From positions 1-64,000 of the forward strand of contig JAOPGA020001347.1 in assembly GCA_026419775.2 (NCBI GenBank): DNA of 64,000 nucleotides. The letters run 5' to 3'. Both the position numbers and the translations under genes were made by a program. Below are positions 20,468 through 32,744 of this stretch, in pieces. Every line of letters begins with the position of its first letter. The first letter of the stretch is position 1. This DNA is from Acrasis kona (taxonomy: Eukaryota; Heterolobosea; Eutetramitea; Acrasida; Acrasidae). The notes below the pieces were generated by a model. The model was not told where the DNA came from and ran no database searches. It was given only the letters and a program-made list of their open reading frames with translations.

Positions 20468-21604
20468 TTATTTGGAAGCAAATGACGCAGCAAACACAAT
20501 AATGAACAAAACACTAAAAGTTGCATAAAAGTCCCAAGTATACTCCAAAGTCTTTTCAGGTTTGCTCCGTTCGTGAGGCTTTCCTACTCTTTTGAATGAT
20601 ACAGGCTCCGAGTTGACTGCAGCTGATGCATTACCTCTGATGCCATACTTTCCACTCAAAAAGTTAATCTTGATGTCTGATCCAAAAAAGTCCGAAATGG
20701 GAATGGACTCAAGTGGTTTCGGAGATAATTCAGTCTTGAAGAATGGAGTCGAATGTAAAGTGTTTGGATTGTAGGAGTTGAAAAGTTCCGATAAAGTTCT
20801 TTGTTCCGCCTTCTTAAAATCTCCGACAACATAGGTTTCGAAAAACTCCAAAGTAAAGTATGTGAAACGATCTATCACTGCCACTCCAACATCATAATCG
20901 GAATGATGTGAATAGGAATTCTCTCCAATCATGCTGCTTCCTGCTGCGATCACATTAGGGGAATAAATTTGTTTGAATAGGGAACCAGCTTGACATGTGT
21001 CAACCATAAGAAGGATCTCGTTGTAACGCCTCTTTTCGAACATTTGTTCGATGAGGTCGGCAATGTCCATGGAATTGATTTCTTCTTGGTCTTGGAACTT
21101 GAGGAACTCGTTACCTCCATGACCTGTCATGTAAATCATGATGTTCGAGTGCTCGTCGGTCATCAGCCTCTTGTTTCTGGGTACTTCGTGCTCGTGACGA
21201 TCTGTCATCATGCGCATGAAGTTTTCTACTGTTACTTCGTAACCTCTGTAATCTACTTCTACATTATCTCCGTAAAGATTGGTCATTTTATTTTGGTTAT
21301 TGAATATTTGAGCTGGATAGCTGTTGCGAGCGTTACAGGCAACATCATCGGCGAGCATGAGTATAATGTTTGAGTCTGGAATACCCAACTTCTTTACAAT
21401 GTGATAGAACGAAAGTGTATTGGCGATATGTCTGTAATTAAACCAAAACCTTGATGTACAAACCAGAACAGCCCAGTTGTTATTATGCTTTGAATGTTTG
21501 CCCAAAAATTCTTGCGCTATTCTGCTTTTGTCTATGTTGAATTCATATTGCTCGCATATCGCCAGCGAAGTTATCACAAGAAGGAGGAACAACAAAATCT
21601 TCAT
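20468..21604 (-). CDS. PIGK: GPI-anchor transamidase catalytic subunit (PIG-K/GPI8)
   Basis: Single exon, 378 residues. Signal peptide ([17 protein letters not shown]), then a C13-family caspase-like protease domain. [17 protein letters not shown] is the family hallmark; the catalytic pair is His162 in YMTGHGGN and Cys204 in [10 protein letters not shown]-terminal membrane helix ([15 protein letters not shown]) anchors it in the ER. It cleaves the C-terminal signal of precursor proteins and transfers them to glycosylphosphatidylinositol. The start is the ATG before the signal peptide; the open frame extends further upstream but without family similarity. It is divergent from TMEM18, with only 42 bp between start codons. 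Confidence 0.96.
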   Translation of the reverse strand: MKILLFLLLVITSLAICEQYEFNIDKSRIAQEFLGKHSKHNNNWAVLVCTSRFWFNYRHIANTLSFYHIVKKLGIPDSNIILMLADDVACNARNSYPAQIFNNQNKMTNLYGDNVEVDYRGYEVTVENFMRMMTDRHEHEVPRNKRLMTDEHSNIMIYMTGHGGNEFLKFQDQEEINSMDIADLIEQMFEKRRYNEILLMVDTCQAGSLFKQIYSPNVIAAGSSMIGENSYSHHSDYDVGVAVIDRFTYFTLEFFETYVVGDFKKAEQRTLSELFNSYNPNTLHSTPFFKTELSPKPLESIPISDFFGSDIKINFLSGKYGIRGNASAAVNSEPVSFKRVGKPHERSKPEKTLEYTWDFYATFSVLFIIVFAASFASK

Positions 21605-21646
21605 GTTTGAAATATCAGTTGGTTGAATTGTTGTAATACTCAAAGA
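21605..21646. promoter_or_regulatory. Compact bidirectional promoter/5'UTR, PIG-K and TMEM18
   Basis: Only 42 bp separate the two divergent start codons. No TATA element is obvious. Any promoter must sit in this gap or inside the coding regions, so the two genes are probably expressed together. This is inferred from position only. Confidence 0.4.
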
Positions 21647-22234
21647 ATGGACGACATAATAGCAGAGGTCAAGGAAGCCAATCAACAACTGATTGATCAT
21701 TTTTTCAATAACGTCAACACCACCACACTTTCGCCTTCACATGTTCTAAATTCGATTATAAATCAATCAAAACTTTTTATTAACGCTATCGATTGGAGCG
21801 ATCAATTTCTGCATGCATTATTTGCTTTTCATATTGTATTTCTAACTATTGCTGTATTAACGAGAAAATCTCAATCGATACAAGCAGGACTTTTTATAAT
21901 CATTCGTATGTTAAAAAAATTCGATTGGGTTCATTAAAGACTGTAGTTGGTATTGTTTACGCAGCAGAAGCAATAAATAAATGGGGAGACCAAAACTGGA
22001 AGACATTTTCTTCTCAAAATTATTTTGATGAAAGTGGCACATTTGTTACCGTACTCTTATCCGTACCTCTTCTTTTAATTGCAGTGTTCATGTTGGTAAG
22101 TGCAAAACAATTCCGTCCGAACGCACTAACGACGCAAGTGTAATCTCTTGTTCACCACGTGTAACCTGATGGTTGCCGTCAAAAGAAAACAAATTATAAG
22201 ACAGAGAAAGGCCCAGCAAGAAGCAAAGAATTAA
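21647..22234 (+). CDS. TMEM18: TMEM18 homologue
   Basis: Three exons, 21647..21905, 21947..22095 and 22139..22234, with introns of 41 and 43 nt (the second has a consensus gtaagt donor and an actaac branch-like site). The protein has 167 residues. It matches TMEM18 along its length: [18 protein letters not shown] (TM1), QAGLFIIIL and [13 protein letters not shown] (TM2), [29 protein letters not shown] (TM3), and a basic tail [21 protein letters not shown]18 is a small three- or four-helix nuclear-envelope protein. Without the second intron the frame stops at 22143 and lacks the basic tail, so the splice is well supported by homology. Confidence 0.92.
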
Positions 22235-22411
22235 ATATTCATTAAATTTGGTTATTTTATAATGTACGCGAAAATATTTTTTTATTTCCCGTTAAGCTCT
22301 GTCTTTGCGCCTTGTGTGGCTATAATAACAAGAGGTTGACCAACTGCCGACCAATAAGGCGCTTGTGTTTAATTTTTTGCTTCCCGCCCAATCGTCTACT
22401 ACAAAAGCTAA

Positions 22412-23824
<1,413 letters not shown>

Positions 23825-23954
23825 ATTAGTTTATCTGTCACTGTATTTTTTAATAAACATGATTGGTATCTTGTACATTCTTAATCAATCCGACCTTTGA
23901 TCTTTTATTCTTTTTCTTCACATTTACTTTTGTAACCAATTAACGAGTGTTGTA

Positions 23955-24830
23955 ATGAGGGTTTGCAGATCATTGGCAGAATTTCAAATCCTTAGAAAGG
24001 CCATTCCACCAGTCAAAAATGTCGGCCTTGTTCCAACCATGGGAGCCCTGCACAGAGGTCACTTGTCTTTGATGGAACTTGCAAAATCACAATGCGATAT
24101 AGTGATTAGCACAATATTCGTTAACCCTACTCAATTCGGACCCAATGAAGATCTTTCAAAATATCCAAGACAAGAAATTGAAGACATCAAAAAACTAGAA
24201 CAATCTAAACACGTGGACTATTTATTGCTACCAACGGTGGAAGATGTGTACCCAAAAGGATTTTCAACATTTGTTAATGTAGAGGGTATAGATGAGCAGA
24301 AAGAAGCCAAAAGTAGACCAGGGCATTTTCGTGGAGTGACCACCGTGGTAAGCAAGCTATTTAATATGACACAGCCACAAAAGGCGTACTTTGGTGCCAA
24401 AGATGCGATGCAGTGCATCGTGATTAAAAAGATGGTACGAGACTTGAACATTCCAATAGAAATTGTAATTGGGCAGACACTAAGGGAACCTGATGGTTTA
24501 GCAATGAGCAGTCGCAATGTTTACCTTTCCGAACAAGACAGAAAAATTTCAACAATTTTGTACAAGTCTTTATCCGCTGCCGAACAATTGTGGAACCTTG
24601 GAAAAGGTTCCCATTGTGAAGTCCACACATCCGCTTCAAACTTAGTCCAAGAAATACTCAAAGTATTATCACAAGAACCTAGTGTGTTGGTCGATTACAT
24701 TAGTGTAGGTAGCAGAGCAGATGGAAGTGAATTGTCGATCGTTGATTATCATGAGGGTGCCATCATTTCACTTGCTGTCAAGCTTGGAACGACTAGGCTT
24801 ATCGATAATATTGAACTCCTTCCCAAATAA
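23955..24830 (+). CDS. panC: Pantothenate synthetase (pantoate-beta-alanine ligase)
   Basis: Single exon, 291 residues, the usual bacterial length. Motifs: PTMGALHRGHLSL (HxGH ATP site), STIFVNPTQFGPNEDL, FGAKDAMQCIVIKKM and REPDGLAMSSRNVYLS (KMSKS-like). It joins pantoate and beta-alanine with ATP to make vitamin B5. No targeting presequence is evident, so it is probably cytosolic. The preceding steps are encoded by the PanB-PanE fusion at 49.7-51.8 kb. The start is the first ATG after the tubulin 3' region. Confidence 0.97.
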   Translation: MRVCRSLAEFQILRKAIPPVKNVGLVPTMGALHRGHLSLMELAKSQCDIVISTIFVNPTQFGPNEDLSKYPRQEIEDIKKLEQSKHVDYLLLPTVEDVYPKGFSTFVNVEGIDEQKEAKSRPGHFRGVTTVVSKLFNMTQPQKAYFGAKDAMQCIVIKKMVRDLNIPIEIVIGQTLREPDGLAMSSRNVYLSEQDRKISTILYKSLSAAEQLWNLGKGSHCEVHTSASNLVQEILKVLSQEPSVLVDYISVGSRADGSELSIVDYHEGAIISLAVKLGTTRLIDNIELLPK

Positions 24831-24992
24831 ATTAACATTTTTGATTGTTGATGTGTTGTTTTATTCGAATACACGTCACATGATGCATCTTGTTGTTTTG
24901 TAAGCATCGATCGCGTCCATCGTTGATTGGTATTTTGAGTTGACAGGCAAACTTGTTTCTCAAACAGGGCAAATCTCATACAATCAGCAAGT

Positions 24993-27477
24993 ATGGAATA
25001 CAAGAAGAACGAAGAGGATGAACGTAATGATTTCATACAGCACCGTGACACAATGATACTGACAAATTTTATTTAGAACCACTCCCCCTTCAAAATATTG
25101 ATAAGATTCAGGTATTACAAGAGTCACGTGTATTCAACGAATCGCCAATCAAAACACGTCACTGCGTCTTTTTGATCACAAAAATTCTATACTGTCTTGG
25201 TCAAGGAGAAACATTAAGCGAAATGGAAGCAAATGATATATTCTTCAATATGATCAAGCTATTCGCGTCGGAAGATGTAATCATTTTCATTCATAATAAA
25301 CTAAATAATAAACAAAGACCAAATTACGTAGAATGCTATATTTGAGCATCAGAGAATTAAGCTCCTACACAGACCAAGTATTCGCCGCAAGCAACAGTTT
25401 GCTCAAGGACATGAACTCAAACCACCTAACCGATGATTACAAAGCCAATGCCATTCGTACCCTACGCACCGCAACAGACGTAAACATCATTTCGCTCGTC
25501 GCCCATTAATCCCATGCATAGGTCTCCATGTTTGGTGCTCTGGATCGTCACCTCAAACAAGCAATCGTAGATCAAAGTCCAAGCATCGCCAGCGCAGCTC
25601 TAGTCACCGGTTTACATTTGACCGACGTCAATCTCGACATGGTCAGAAAATGGACGAACGAATTACAAAGTGCGCTCAAAAGTCAATATCACATGGTCCA
25701 ATACCATGCCATTGCTCTCAGTTACAAACTACGTCACAACGATGCGCTGGCCGTTTCCAAATTAGTGAGCAGCAACATTTCGAGCTTCAGATCTCCATTG
25801 GCACATACCTTACTCATCAGGTTCGCCGTCAAGGTATTACAACAAGAAAGCAACAAGGATTCCGAAAGGAGTCAATCCCTATTCAAGTACCTCGACACTT
25901 GTTTGACTTATCGAAATGACATTGTCGTGCTGGAGGCATGCAAGGCCATTTGTAAAATGGACAATTTGTCGTCCAAGGAACTAACGGCAGCGGTCACCGC
26001 CCTTCAATCCTTTTTGTTATCCAATCGATCCATTCAACGATACGCGGCCATTCAAATCTTGAATAATCTGGCCATCAAATTCCCATCTCTGGTTTCCTTG
26101 TGCAACACCGAAATGGAAGGATTGGTGAGCGACGCCAACAGAAACATTGCCACCCTAGCAATCACCACGTTGCTCAAGACGGGTAACGAATCAAACATTG
26201 ATCGCCTCATGAGACAAATCACCAAATTCATGAGCGACATGCCCGACGAATTCAAAGTGATCGTCGTCCAAGCCATTCGTCAACTATGTTACAAGTACCC
26301 CTCAAAGTACCAATCCATGTTGACGTTCCTATCGAATGGATTGAGAGAGGAAGGTAGTTACGACTATAAGAGAAGCATCGTCGACACCATCATCGGAATC
26401 ATCGAGAACATACCAGATGCCATGGAAAATGGAGTCGATTATCTATGCGAGTTTATAGAGGATTGTGAATTTACGTTATTGCTTCAACAAGTGTTACATT
26501 TCTTGGGCCAAGTAGGTCCCAAGTGTCAAAAACCAAGCAAGTGCATTCGTTATGTTTATAACAGGGTCATTTTGGAATCGGCTCCCGTGAGAGCTAGCGC
26601 GGTGATTGCGCTCGCGAAATTCGCTGCTCATGTGCCCAGCTTGAGGCCCAGCATCGATGTCATCTTGCAGAGAACTCTACAGGATAACGACGATGAGGTC
26701 AGGGACAGAGCTGTTTTTTATTTGAACGTGATTAGGAAAGAGAGCCAAGAAGAAATCAAAAAGTATATTTTGGATCCTTTCGTCATCAACAATGATTCGT
26801 TGGAAAAGAGTTTGATTCGTTACGTAGAATCTGCCGAATTCGAATCTCCATTCGACATTGAGAATGTGATTCATCATTCCGTAACTCATACTAATTCTTC
26901 TTCTTCTTCTGGCGTTGTTGTTGTTGATTCTTCTGATGTGGGCCAAGATACTTCTTCTTTGCCCATCACTCCGATTGTTGCAAAAGATTCTTTACAACAA
27001 TCAACTGTCAGTCAACCACAAGAATCTCCGTTGAGCGCGTTGAACAAGGTGCCTCAATTGGCAAAGATGGGCGTGCCCAAGAAGAGCAGCAAAGCCATCG
27101 CACTTACCGAAGCAGATGCTGATTATAGCGTAGTTTGTGTGAAACATGTGTTTGAAGATTTTATCGTTTTCCAATTCAACGTCAAGAACAACGTACAACA
27201 ACAAAAACTAAAGAATTTGCACGTAGAGATGAACGTGAAGAGTGCTGATGGATTGGAAGATGACATTATGATTGAAGCGTTGAGTTTGCCATTTAATGCG
27301 ACCGCATCCACATTTGTGAGAATGAAGATTAGCGAACCTGGAGCACAACCGGTTGGAAAGTTATCGAATACTTTAATGTTCTCTGCTTGTGAGGCTGATG
27401 CTGAATCTGATGATGAGGGTGATATGGACGAGAGCGATTTGAATGATATTAAGGTGGAAGCTGATGATTATCATTAA
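24993..27477 (+). CDS. Coatomer gamma subunit (COPG/Sec21), short C-terminus
   Basis: Four exons, 24993..25023, 25077..25276, 25318..25479 and 25522..27477 (introns 53, 41 and 42 nt); 782 residues. The splices rebuild the conserved N-terminus: QVLQESRVFNESPI, LRRMLYLSIRELSSY, RTLRTATDVSMFGAL. The HEAT-repeat trunk is complete (LAITTLLKTGNESNIDRL, EFIEDCEFTLLL, DNDDEVRDRAVFYLNV). The appendage begins (ALTEADADYSVVCVKHVF) but ends in an acidic stretch after about 115 residues. The C-terminal platform subdomain of roughly 95 residues found in other gamma-COPs is missing. Only 45 bp separate the stop from the next ATG. Function: COPI coat of Golgi-ER vesicles. Confidence 0.93.
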
Positions 27478-27522
27478 AGATTTTTTTGTAATTTTTTTTT
27501 GTAAATTCTTGTGTGAATTAAA

Positions 27523-28653
27523 ATGTTCAAGTCGAGGTTGTCGTTGTTGGGGATTGGTGGTAGATTTTTGAAACGTGGTTATTCGAATTATCCAATACCG
27601 GAGAGCGTGTATAGATCGAGGACCATTGTATCGCCAGTTACAAAAAGAGATGTCGTCAAGGCTCAAGCATTTGCAAAGAAATTTGGATTGTTATATGTGG
27701 ATACTACGGATATTATGAAATATAATCCCGATAGTGCTAAACAGAATGAAGCTTCAACGCTCGAGGAGGGAGAGGAGGAAGAAGTTAAAGATCCAGAATA
27801 CGTGGTCCATGTATCCGAATCACGTCCGAGTTTTATTGAGAGATTACACTTTCATATTCCTGTTCGAGATAAATTAACTGCAAGTGCTGACTTTGTTACC
27901 TTCCATCCACGCTCTTTGGAATCTGTTCTCAAAAGACCGATGATTCGTGCATGCAGAACCCTCGAGAAGAAAATAGAGGATACACATGTTGTGAGTTGTA
28001 CTGCTGGCCTAGGAGCCGATGCTTACAGACTTGCGATGGCTGGTTTTAAGGTCACGCTTGTTGAAAAAGATCCAATCTTGTTTGAATTGTTAAAAGATGG
28101 TCATGAATATGCTTTAAATAATATTGGTGTTGCGGATGTTGCAATGAGGATGAGATTGATCCATGCTGATTTTACAACATTAACAAGTGAAGATCTTGGT
28201 CCGGTTGATACCTTCTACATTAGTCTGTTGTACAGTAGGAAACCAATGCTAAAAAGTCACCAAAAGATGACAAATAAACATGATCTATATAATTGTACAC
28301 TCCGGCAATACTCTGGGTATGTTAAAAGGGATTTGGTAAAATCCATATTCAACAAGTGTTTAGAATTAAACCCTGCACACAAAATTGTTTTTAAACGGCC
28401 GAATGGAGACAGATATAACCAGGATGAAATTAGTCATCACTTTAATAGATATTTGTATGATTATGATAACAGATATGACATTTGTGATAAAGACGATATC
28501 TCACATGTAGACAACAAGATTACCAATCTTGAAGACAGATCTGAAGATCAAGATAGCAGACATGGAGATGGTTACCGTGAAAATCCATTGCCACGCTCTT
28601 CAATTAATTTCAACACAGTACCTCGTAGAGTCAATGATGAGGAAAAGCAATAA
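27523..28653 (+). CDS. RsmJ-like (DUF548) methyltransferase-fold protein, probably mitochondrial
   Basis: Single exon, 376 residues. The N-terminus (MFKSRLSLLGIGGRFLKRGY) resembles a mitochondrial presequence. The core matches RsmJ, the bacterial 16S rRNA m2G1516 methyltransferase: DFVTFHPRSLESVLKRP, VVSCTAGLGADAYRLAMAG (SAM motif I, with Cys for the usual Asp), VTLVEKDPILFELLKDG. The catalytic motif IV, normally (L/Y)DPMYP, reads FYISLLYSRKPM, so the Asp-Pro-x-Tyr residues are lost. The C-terminus is a hydrophilic extension. It may be a non-catalytic relative or have shifted chemistry. It overlaps tail to tail with the zinc-ribbon gene (21 bp between stops). Confidence 0.75.
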   Translation: MFKSRLSLLGIGGRFLKRGYSNYPIPESVYRSRTIVSPVTKRDVVKAQAFAKKFGLLYVDTTDIMKYNPDSAKQNEASTLEEGEEEEVKDPEYVVHVSESRPSFIERLHFHIPVRDKLTASADFVTFHPRSLESVLKRPMIRACRTLEKKIEDTHVVSCTAGLGADAYRLAMAGFKVTLVEKDPILFELLKDGHEYALNNIGVADVAMRMRLIHADFTTLTSEDLGPVDTFYISLLYSRKPMLKSHQKMTNKHDLYNCTLRQYSGYVKRDLVKSIFNKCLELNPAHKIVFKRPNGDRYNQDEISHHFNRYLYDYDNRYDICDKDDISHVDNKITNLEDRSEDQDSRHGDGYRENPLPRSSINFNTVPRRVNDEEKQ

Positions 28654-28674
28654 AAGCAATACATTTATTTTTAA

Positions 28675-28965
28675 TTATACATCCTGTGAATTTTCTGTTT
28701 GTTTAAATTTCTCATTTTTCTGCGAGTTCTCTGATGTTGTCATCGTACGCAAATTTATTTTAAATAACTTTTCGCAACTACTACATTGGGCGTGTAGGTA
28801 AGAATCAACATTATGAATTGAGAATGCGATCGAATCAGCTTGTGGTGGTTTGTATGAAATATCTACTCTACAATGTGGGCAGTGATATAATTTCGGGCTC
28901 AAATAAATGTGGAATAGATTGTTTTTTAGTGTTATTGTCTCGTGCCATTTTGCTTCTTGGTTCAT
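28675..28965 (-). CDS. Small CxxC...CxxC zinc-ribbon-like protein
   Basis: A 96-codon frame with an ATG start. It contains LYHCPHCRVDISY and QCSSCEKLF, two CxxC knuckles 34 residues apart, a plausible zinc ribbon, then a hydrophilic tail. I recognise no family. It is divergent from the pyrophosphatase gene (126 bp between starts) and convergent with the methyltransferase-like gene. Conserved cysteine pairing and a good position support a real gene. Confidence 0.6.
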   Translation of the reverse strand: MNQEAKWHETITLKNNLFHIYLSPKLYHCPHCRVDISYKPPQADSIAFSIHNVDSYLHAQCSSCEKLFKINLRTMTTSENSQKNEKFKQTENSQDV

Positions 28966-29091
28966 TTTTGTTTGATCAACCTGAATTATTAAAGCTTGGG
29001 TGTCTCATTCTAGTATACACATTGATTTGTAAAATGATTTTATGAACGTTCTCGTTTCTGTCACCTCCTACCAGATTTTTTTACAACAACA

Positions 29092-29640
29092 ATGACGCAC
29101 GCTTGGCACGATATTGACCTTGGCGAAGAATCACCAAGCATCTTTTACTCCGTGATAGAGGTCACAAAAGGATCAAAAACCAAGTACCAGTTGGACAAGA
29201 AGACCGGACTGTTGATGGTGGACAGAATTTTGAGCAGCTCAAGCGTATCCCCAGCAAACTACGGCTTCATTCCCCAAACTGTGGCAGAAGATAACGACCC
29301 CTTAGATGTTTTGGTGTTGATGCAAGATGAGGTCGCTCCAATGTCCATACTTCGTTGCATTCCTATTGGTGTCATGTTAATGATGGATTGTGGAGAGATT
29401 GATCATAAGATTATATGCGTTCACGCTGATGACCCTGAGTACAAAGGCTACAAACACATCAATGAACTTCCAAAACACAGACTCCAGGAAGTGAGATTCT
29501 TCTTCGAGACATACAAACTATTGGAGAACAAATGGGTTAGAGTTGAAGGTTTTGAAGGACCAGAAAAAGCAAAACAAATTGTTGAGAAGGCATCTCAAAG
29601 ATACAGAGAAAAGTTCGCCAACAGCTTAATGTCACAATAA
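29092..29640 (+). CDS. Soluble inorganic pyrophosphatase, family I
   Basis: Single exon, 182 residues. HAWHDIDLG, VIEVTKGSKTKYQLDKKTG, NYGFIPQT and the signature EDNDPLDVLVL with three Asp ligands for Mg2+ identify it. It hydrolyses pyrophosphate to phosphate and pulls biosynthetic reactions forward. No targeting signal is seen, so cytosolic. Its stop codon abuts the stop of NUBP1 on the other strand with no base between. Confidence 0.96.
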   Translation: MTHAWHDIDLGEESPSIFYSVIEVTKGSKTKYQLDKKTGLLMVDRILSSSSVSPANYGFIPQTVAEDNDPLDVLVLMQDEVAPMSILRCIPIGVMLMMDCGEIDHKIICVHADDPEYKGYKHINELPKHRLQEVRFFFETYKLLENKWVRVEGFEGPEKAKQIVEKASQRYREKFANSLMSQ

Positions 29641-30675
29641 TTAAAATGTTTTATTTTGATGCAAATGATTTGTTTGGTTTTTAACTTTTTGGACAATTTC
29701 TAAAAGTGCTTGTGACGCAGGTGAATCAGGCATCTCTTCTATAATGCTTTTACCGTTCTCGCATGCGTTCATTACACGAGGATCTAAAGGTATTCTTCCC
29801 AAGAACGGTACCCCAAATTGTTCCGCCAACTTCTCTCCTCCACCACTCTTTGAAGGCTTAAAGATCTTTGTTTCATTTTTGCAGTTTGGACAGACAAAGC
29901 CGGACATGTTCTCAACAACACCAATAACAGGAATGTTTACTTTTTTACAGAAACTCAATTCTCTACGTACATCAGCACAGCTTACATCCTGAGGTGTAGT
30001 TATGACAATTGCACCATCCAAGTCAGCCTCTCTAAGATACTGTACGACTGTAATGTGTTCGTCTGAGGTTCCAGGAGGTGTGTCGATAACCAAATAGTCT
30101 AATGAGTCTCCCCAATACACATCTCTTAAAAACTGCTTGATGAGCCCATTCTTTTTTGGACCTCTCCAGATGACAGGATCGTCTGCATTTGGGAGCATGA
30201 ATCCTATGCTGACGACGGCTAGATTATCCTTATAATAAGCAGGAGACCACCCTAAATTACTCTGATGGAGCTGCTGTGATTCTAATCCGAACATGCGGGG
30301 AATACTTGGTCCGCACAGATCAATGTCAAGAACACCAACTTGCGTTACGTTCATATCTTCATCTTCGTCTTCGTCCATTGCAGCTTGTCCCTGCCTCGCC
30401 TTGGATATAATTTTGTCATTGAGTGATAGTGCCAGGGCTAATTGACTGGAGAATGTACTTTTACCAACACCTCCTTTTCCGGATAACACTAAGAATTTAT
30501 GTTTGACAATACGCATCGCATCCTTGATCTGATTGACTGCTGGATCCTCTTTTCTACCCTCACCAGAAGCACATAAAAGTTGACTAGGGCATCCCTCGCA
30601 CGATGACGCTTTACCGGCTTGTTCACTCTTAGGTCCTACGCAAGTACTATTAGCATCGACAGGTGCATCACTCAT
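29641..30675 (-). CDS. NUBP1: Cytosolic Fe-S assembly scaffold NUBP1/Nbp35
   Basis: Single exon, 344 residues. The N-terminal 4Fe-4S motif has Cys at 12, 26, 29 and 35 (CX13CX2CX5C), diagnostic of Nbp35 versus Cfd1. The P-loop is [32 protein letters not shown] and [13 protein letters not shown] follow. A C-terminal CPNC holds the bridging cluster between subunits. It assembles 4Fe-4S clusters for cytosolic and nuclear proteins. A Met/Asp-rich loop ([12 protein letters not shown]) is inserted after the P-loop. Confidence 0.97.
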   Translation of the reverse strand: MSDAPVDANSTCVGPKSEQAGKASSCEGCPSQLLCASGEGRKEDPAVNQIKDAMRIVKHKFLVLSGKGGVGKSTFSSQLALALSLNDKIISKARQGQAAMDEDEDEDMNVTQVGVLDIDLCGPSIPRMFGLESQQLHQSNLGWSPAYYKDNLAVVSIGFMLPNADDPVIWRGPKKNGLIKQFLRDVYWGDSLDYLVIDTPPGTSDEHITVVQYLREADLDGAIVITTPQDVSCADVRRELSFCKKVNIPVIGVVENMSGFVCPNCKNETKIFKPSKSGGGEKLAEQFGVPFLGRIPLDPRVMNACENGKSIIEEMPDSPASQALLEIVQKVKNQTNHLHQNKTF

Positions 30676-30724
30676 TTTTTAATTTTTGTAATCGGAACAA
30701 ACACATTGAACATTCTATACATTT

Positions 30725-32360
30725 TTATTCGCTTACATCAGTTCCGTCTTCAGTAGATACACCAGCGGCCATCATCGTTGGTTGTTCCAACTGCAAAACA
30801 ACAAGATAAGACTCCTCATCACCATCCTGCTTTCCTTGGTCACCAATAATGGCCTCAATCAAAACACTCGTGTGCCTCTCTCTATCCCTCAAGCAAGTCA
30901 CCGTGACATTACAAGAAACTTTTTGTTCGAACCCGTCGGTACACTTTGTGTCGAACCTACATTCGTTTCTAAAGAAATTATCTGGAGCATCCGTAATGAT
31001 GCTTCCAATCATCAAACCCTTCTCGAGCATTTCGTTCGGGAACCGAAAAACAGTATCAAACGCGTTATTGGTGCGAATCACCCTTCCGTTATTATCCAAA
31101 ACGATAATAACATCAGTAAGAGCGTTCAAGATGGAATTCGTTCTCTCTTCTTGAGCCATAATTCTCTTAAACAACACCCTTAGTTTACTTTGGTTGTTAT
31201 TCAAGTGTTTAATGCGCTCTTTGGAAGCTACGCGCAATCTATGAGCATTTAAAAGCCTTCTACCGAAAAACAACACAACACAACACCCCAAGGCAACCAA
31301 CATGACAATCATGGAAGTGATGATGCCAATGTATTTTGAAAAACTTTGAGAATTTTTTTGAATGTAATTCTCGGTAGCAACAAAGGTTAAAGACCACGTT
31401 CGGTCCGCAAATGCCACATACTCCGTGGATTGGACCTCAAATAAATTCAAAAATTTCACATCTTGTTCTAAATTGGTCACATCTGTTTTTGTATTGTAAA
31501 GAAATTGAGTGGGTTGGGAGTCGTTAGCATCCCTTAGCGATATATACCAATCTTCGACGCTAGTGCCGAATGCGTCGTTGAGTAACTCGCTCGGCTCTAT
31601 TGTAATGGTCACCAGACCAGCCAGGTCACCGTAAATTCTCGAAAAGACAGCTTTGTACATACTGACGCCTCGACCACCTATCAAAACGTCAGGAAAGTTG
31701 ATTCGAGACGTTGCGATGACTTGTTTCGTGTCGATGGCCTTTTGTATCTTCTCGATTCGACTATCTCTGCCAGAGTCAACTCCTATGGTCGATAAGAACT
31801 CTGGAGTGTCGGGTGCTACCATGATGAGAGGATAGAATGTGTTATTTGGTGAATTTTTGTAATAGGTATCCAAATCGGGTCTGAAAAGATTTTCTCGCAA
31901 TGTGCCATCTGTCAAATTTCGAAACATTTCGAACGTTGATTTTGGAAGGTAGAGAAGGAATCCAATGACGTGAATGTTTTTGGGGAATGGACCGGGTGCA
32001 ACTTGAAATTGCATAAAAACGTTTTGGTCGATCAACTCGTCTGTAATGTTAAATAAAGATTGTGTGTTACTTAGTGCAGTTATGGAGGCTTGTATGGATT
32101 TTTGCATCTTTGATTTTCCGTTTCTTGAAAATTGGGTTAATTGTGCTTGTGCTTGACGTATTTCTTCTTTTCTTAGTGGGAAGTAGGAAGCAAGTGCGGC
32201 TGTTAGACAAATAGCTATTGTCAAGATTGCAAGGGATATCGGTATTAAATCACCCTTTTGTAGTTTTTTTTAGATCTCCCTCCAAGCTAGAATCAAAAAA
32301 AAGACCACCAGAGCCGTCCATCGACTCTACATCGACCCTCTCTTCACCTCTATTATTCAT
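30725..32360 (-). CDS. CHASE-domain membrane protein with PAS domain, no catalytic output
   Basis: The main frame (32254 to 30725) encodes a membrane helix (PISLAILTIAICLTAALASY), an extracellular CHASE-like sensor of about 270 residues (GFLLYLPK, DWYISLRD), a second helix (IGIITSMIVMLVALGCCVVLFF), a linker helix and a PAS-like domain (ALTDVIIVLDNNGRVIRTNNAF). It stops without kinase, cyclase or receiver domain. The ATG at 32360 is in another frame; a 76-nt intron (32255-32330, GTAGAG...AAAAG) or a one-base change in the 8-T run (32264-32271) would join it. CHASE domains sense small ligands in two-component and cyclase receptors. Partner-dependent signalling is inference. Confidence 0.75.
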
Positions 32361-32512
32361 TTTTGTTTTAAAAGAGTTTTTAGTCGAACAGGTCTTTCTA
32401 AATGGTCGGGTTTTTGTGATGCCATACAAACTTGGTAGCTTTTAACAAACAATCAGCGCCTCTTCGACATTTATTATTTATTCATTATAGATACCCATTT
32501 GTGGTCTATAAA

Positions 32513-32741
32513 ATGAACTTCTATGAACAAAGTAAGTGTTAATGCGGGTTAGGGATGATGGGATGAACGTCTTTTCTTGTAATAATGTTGTAAATGTTAA
32601 CAACGAAGAGGTCACAATGAGAACGATCGTCAGAGCTATGATGCTTTCATCAATTACTTTGTTGATTGTACCAACTCAATTACTTTCTTTGCTTCCCCAA
32701 GAATTTTGATTTTCTTGGTTGAGAAACCTTACAAAAATTAA
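32513..32741 (+). CDS. Candidate spliced microprotein
   Basis: A short first exon (MNFYEQ, 32513-32531) is followed by a consensus donor (gtaagt). Two acceptors near 32608 and 32610 both give open second exons. One encodes about 40 residues with a hydrophobic segment (MLSSITLLIVPTQLLSLL, ending near 32710). The other gives about 49 hydrophilic residues (SYDAFINYFVDCTNS, ending about 32741). I cannot choose between them. It could also be a 5' leader of the gene at 32745, whose ATG lies a few bases downstream. No family recognised. Confidence 0.3.
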
Positions 32742-32744
32742 CTC

